A stretch of DNA of 64,000 nt from Candidatus Chlorohelix allophototropha (GTDB lineage: Bacteria > Chloroflexota > Chloroflexia > Chloroheliales > Chloroheliaceae): NCBI RefSeq assembly GCF_030389965.1, contig NZ_CP128400.1:1736001-1800000 (forward strand), given 5' to 3'. Made by a program: the position numbers and the translations under genes. The number at the start of each line of letters is the position of its first letter. The stretch's first letter is position 1. Of this stretch, positions 63,046 through 64,000 are shown piece after piece. The notes under the pieces were generated by a model. It made no database searches. It saw only the letters and a list, made by a program, of their open reading frames with translations, and had not been told where the DNA came from.

Positions 63046-63189
63046 CCACCTTTCAAGAACATTACAAAACTGTTGCTTGCTAGGTTATTCCATTAAAGAA
63101 ATTATTTGCTATTATTGGAAATAATAAATAACATTCAATTTCCGTAATAGAACGTTTTTGTAGTAGATTTTGCGTGCGGTGAAGAGTTG

Positions 63190-64000
63190 ATGAACAACAA
63201 AAAAAAGCTGGCTGTTGCCAAATGGAGCAGTGTATTAATCCCTCCATTACTGGTGCTGGTTTACGAATTTGTGCGCCACTCTGTAATCCATGATTATATG
63301 GATATGGATACGGGCAACGTAGTTGCCGCGCTTTTAGTGCTATTCATCTCCTTTGTCTTCTCTCAATTAGTATTCGGCTGGATTAGTAATTTTCAAACGC
63401 GGTTGGAACGGCAAAACCAGAAACTCGAAGCTCTCAATAAACGTGTTAAGGAATTAGCCGTTTTGGAAGAACGCGGGCGCTTATCCCGCGAAATTCACGA
63501 TGGGGTGGCGCAATTGCTGGCATGTGCCTTGCTTAAAGCTGATGTAGCAGAAGCGCATTTGCAAGCAGGAAATATACCGGGCGCGGAAAAAGAATTGGAA
63601 CAATTGCGCAATGCCTGCAATGAGGCTTATGGTGATGTGCGTGAGGTTATCAGCGGATTACGCCCGGAGGTATTGGAACAGCGCGATTTTATCACTGTTT
63701 TGAGCGAAATGCTGGAAAAATTCACCGATAACACCGATATAAAAACGCGGTTGGATTTGGAAGGATTTGATGATAACAATATTGAAAAGCTCTTCCCCTC
63801 TAGCACCAGACTCCAACTGGCACGGGTTATTCAGGAATCTTTAAGCAATATACGCAAACATTCAAAAGCTACCAGCGCGGTCTTGCGCTTGCGACTCACC
63901 AATTTCAAGGACGGTGCGGCAGATAGCGGTGGCGCTAGCGACCCTCTCCGCCCGATAACTGTTACAATCAACGATAACGGTTGCGGCTTTGATACCCGTA
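63190..64000 (+). CDS. NarL/DegS-type sensor histidine kinase (3' truncated by window edge)
   Basis: Frame open from the ATG at 63190 to the window end, 270 residues visible. Two membrane spans (about residues 11-28 and 44-65) with a short outside loop start the protein. A coil follows, then RGRLSREIHDGVAQLLACALL with the HisKA_3 phospho-acceptor His, REVISGLRPEVLEQ, and an N-box LARVIQESLSNIRKHSKA; the start of the ATPase glycine motif NDNGCGFDTR ends the window. No large sensor domain is present. A response regulator gene is expected just downstream. Confidence 0.92.
   Translation, partial: MNNKKKLAVAKWSSVLIPPLLVLVYEFVRHSVIHDYMDMDTGNVVAALLVLFISFVFSQLVFGWISNFQTRLERQNQKLEALNKRVKELAVLEERGRLSREIHDGVAQLLACALLKADVAEAHLQAGNIPGAEKELEQLRNACNEAYGDVREVISGLRPEVLEQRDFITVLSEMLEKFTDNTDIKTRLDLEGFDDNNIEKLFPSSTRLQLARVIQESLSNIRKHSKATSAVLRLRLTNFKDGAADSGGASDPLRPITVTINDNGCGFDTR

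Overview
The window looks like chromosomal DNA of a free-living bacterium, most likely a Chloroflexota member. This is an inference from gene content: a bacterial Cdc48-type AAA ATPase, lipoproteins whose lipobox is followed by long Ala/Thr linkers, many NarL-type kinases, and a DprE1/DprE2-like pair. No rRNA, tRNA or CRISPR array was seen. The window opens inside purL and closes inside a histidine kinase gene.

Layout. 1-5 kb: purL end, an acetyltransferase, then LysR regulator, coaE and transaldolase leftward. 5.1-9 kb: rpmG-secE-nusG-rplK-rplA-rplJ-rplL with a strong promoter, an attenuator-like leader before rplJ and a terminator after rplL; rpoB does not follow. 9.6-11.3 kb: IS4-type element, copy 1. 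12-15.5 kb: nucleoside-type ABC importer (lipoprotein plus two permeases, no ATPase). 15.5-19 kb: FmdB-like protein, receiver domain, EamA transporter, CoA-binding protein, SDR. 19-24.8 kb: leftward set of unknown protein, lipoprotein, Cdc48-like ATPase, BCS1-like ATPase and Hsp20-like protein, which I read as a protein-remodelling module. 25-30.8 kb: two paralogous large membrane proteins around a methyltransferase. 30.8-35.3 kb: tight leftward operon of a double-module histidine kinase, ABC-2 permease, MqnA-like protein and PfkB kinase. 35.4-46.2 kb: CYTH protein, SRPBCC protein, mnmA, FHA/TPR protein, a possible E2/RWD-like protein, MMPL exporter, CrtC-like lipoprotein, phosphatase, cyclotransferase and GlsB-like protein. 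46.4-50.9 kb: Fur-type regulator with a 7-1-7 operator, H-box/receiver protein, MinD-like ATPase and a redoxin-metallo-beta-lactamase fusion. 51-53.5 kb: glycosyltransferase, murI and a class I amidotransferase. 54-57.3 kb: two IS4-type elements inside a tandem repeat. 57.5-64 kb: flippase-like protein, DprE1/DprE2-like pair, DUF362 protein, lactate dehydrogenase and the start of a NarL-type kinase.

The best non-gene discovery is a family of four MITE-like elements (131-226 bp). They have 15-bp terminal inverted repeats related to CAGGGCGGTTGCAAG and 10-bp target duplications, three perfect and one 8/10. The IS4-type elements show 11-bp duplications of quasi-palindromic GGG...CCC targets. REP-like palindromes sharing a GTAGGGGCG head fill other gaps. 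Promoters repeatedly show an extended -10 of the form TGnTATAAT. The most interesting protein-level candidates are the Hsp20/AAA/Cdc48 module, the double-module histidine kinase operon, the E2/RWD-like plus FHA pair, and the receiver/MinD/redoxin-MBL cluster.
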